Of a DNA stretch of 9,478 bases, positions 5,697-9,478 are shown piece by piece (position 1 is the stretch's first letter; each line of letters opens with the position of its first letter). Made by a program: the position numbers and the translations under genes. Source of the DNA: AC-69 sp036519575 (GTDB lineage: Bacteria > Actinomycetota > UBA4738 > HRBIN12); contig DATDKZ010000229.1 of assembly GCA_036519575.1 (NCBI GenBank), forward strand, positions 1 to 9,478, written 5' to 3'. Below the pieces are notes generated by a model. It saw nothing but the letters and a program-made list of their open reading frames with translations. It was not told the DNA's origin and searched no databases.

Positions 5697-9478
<3,782 letters not shown>

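Overview
The window carries the ribosomal-stalk/RNA-polymerase cluster of a high-GC bacterium: rplJ (L10), rplL (L7/L12), a small XRE-type regulator, rpoB, and rpoC, which is cut by the right edge. The proteins point to Actinomycetota. RpoC starts with V-L-D-V-N-Y-F-D-E, carries the long charged coiled-coil insert near residues 150-225, and RpoB reads like the actinobacterial beta subunit almost throughout. Two RpoB indels relative to the M. tuberculosis protein as I remember it, plus a long acidic tail on L10, suggest a deep-branching or uncultured lineage. I cannot place it to class.

Layout. Positions 3-275 on the minus strand are an open frame running off the left edge. It encodes the end of an HD-GYP domain without its catalytic part, so it looks like a 5'-truncated relic. 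Positions 321-425 are the L10 autoregulatory leader, ending in a near-perfect intrinsic terminator just before rplJ. rplJ (443-1090) and rplL (1093-1491) are tightly coupled. A 90-base gap with an extended -10 promoter leads to the XRE-type gene (1582-2010). A 175-base gap then holds two promoter-like elements in tandem, the second close to the sigma70/SigA consensus (TTGACT-17-TATACT), in front of rpoB (2186-5638, TTG start). A 58-base gap containing a possible 15-codon reading frame separates rpoB from rpoC (5697 to the edge).

How it fits together. L10 and the L12 dimers form the stalk that recruits translation factors. The L10 leader should throttle rplJL when free L10 (or L10-L12) is in excess. 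The extra promoters after rplL would let rpoBC be expressed partly independently of the stalk genes. The XRE-type gene sits exactly at that junction, so the most interesting hypothesis here is a dedicated regulator of the rplL-rpoB boundary. That is inference: no operator is proven. Most of the window is otherwise ordinary, well-conserved housekeeping sequence.
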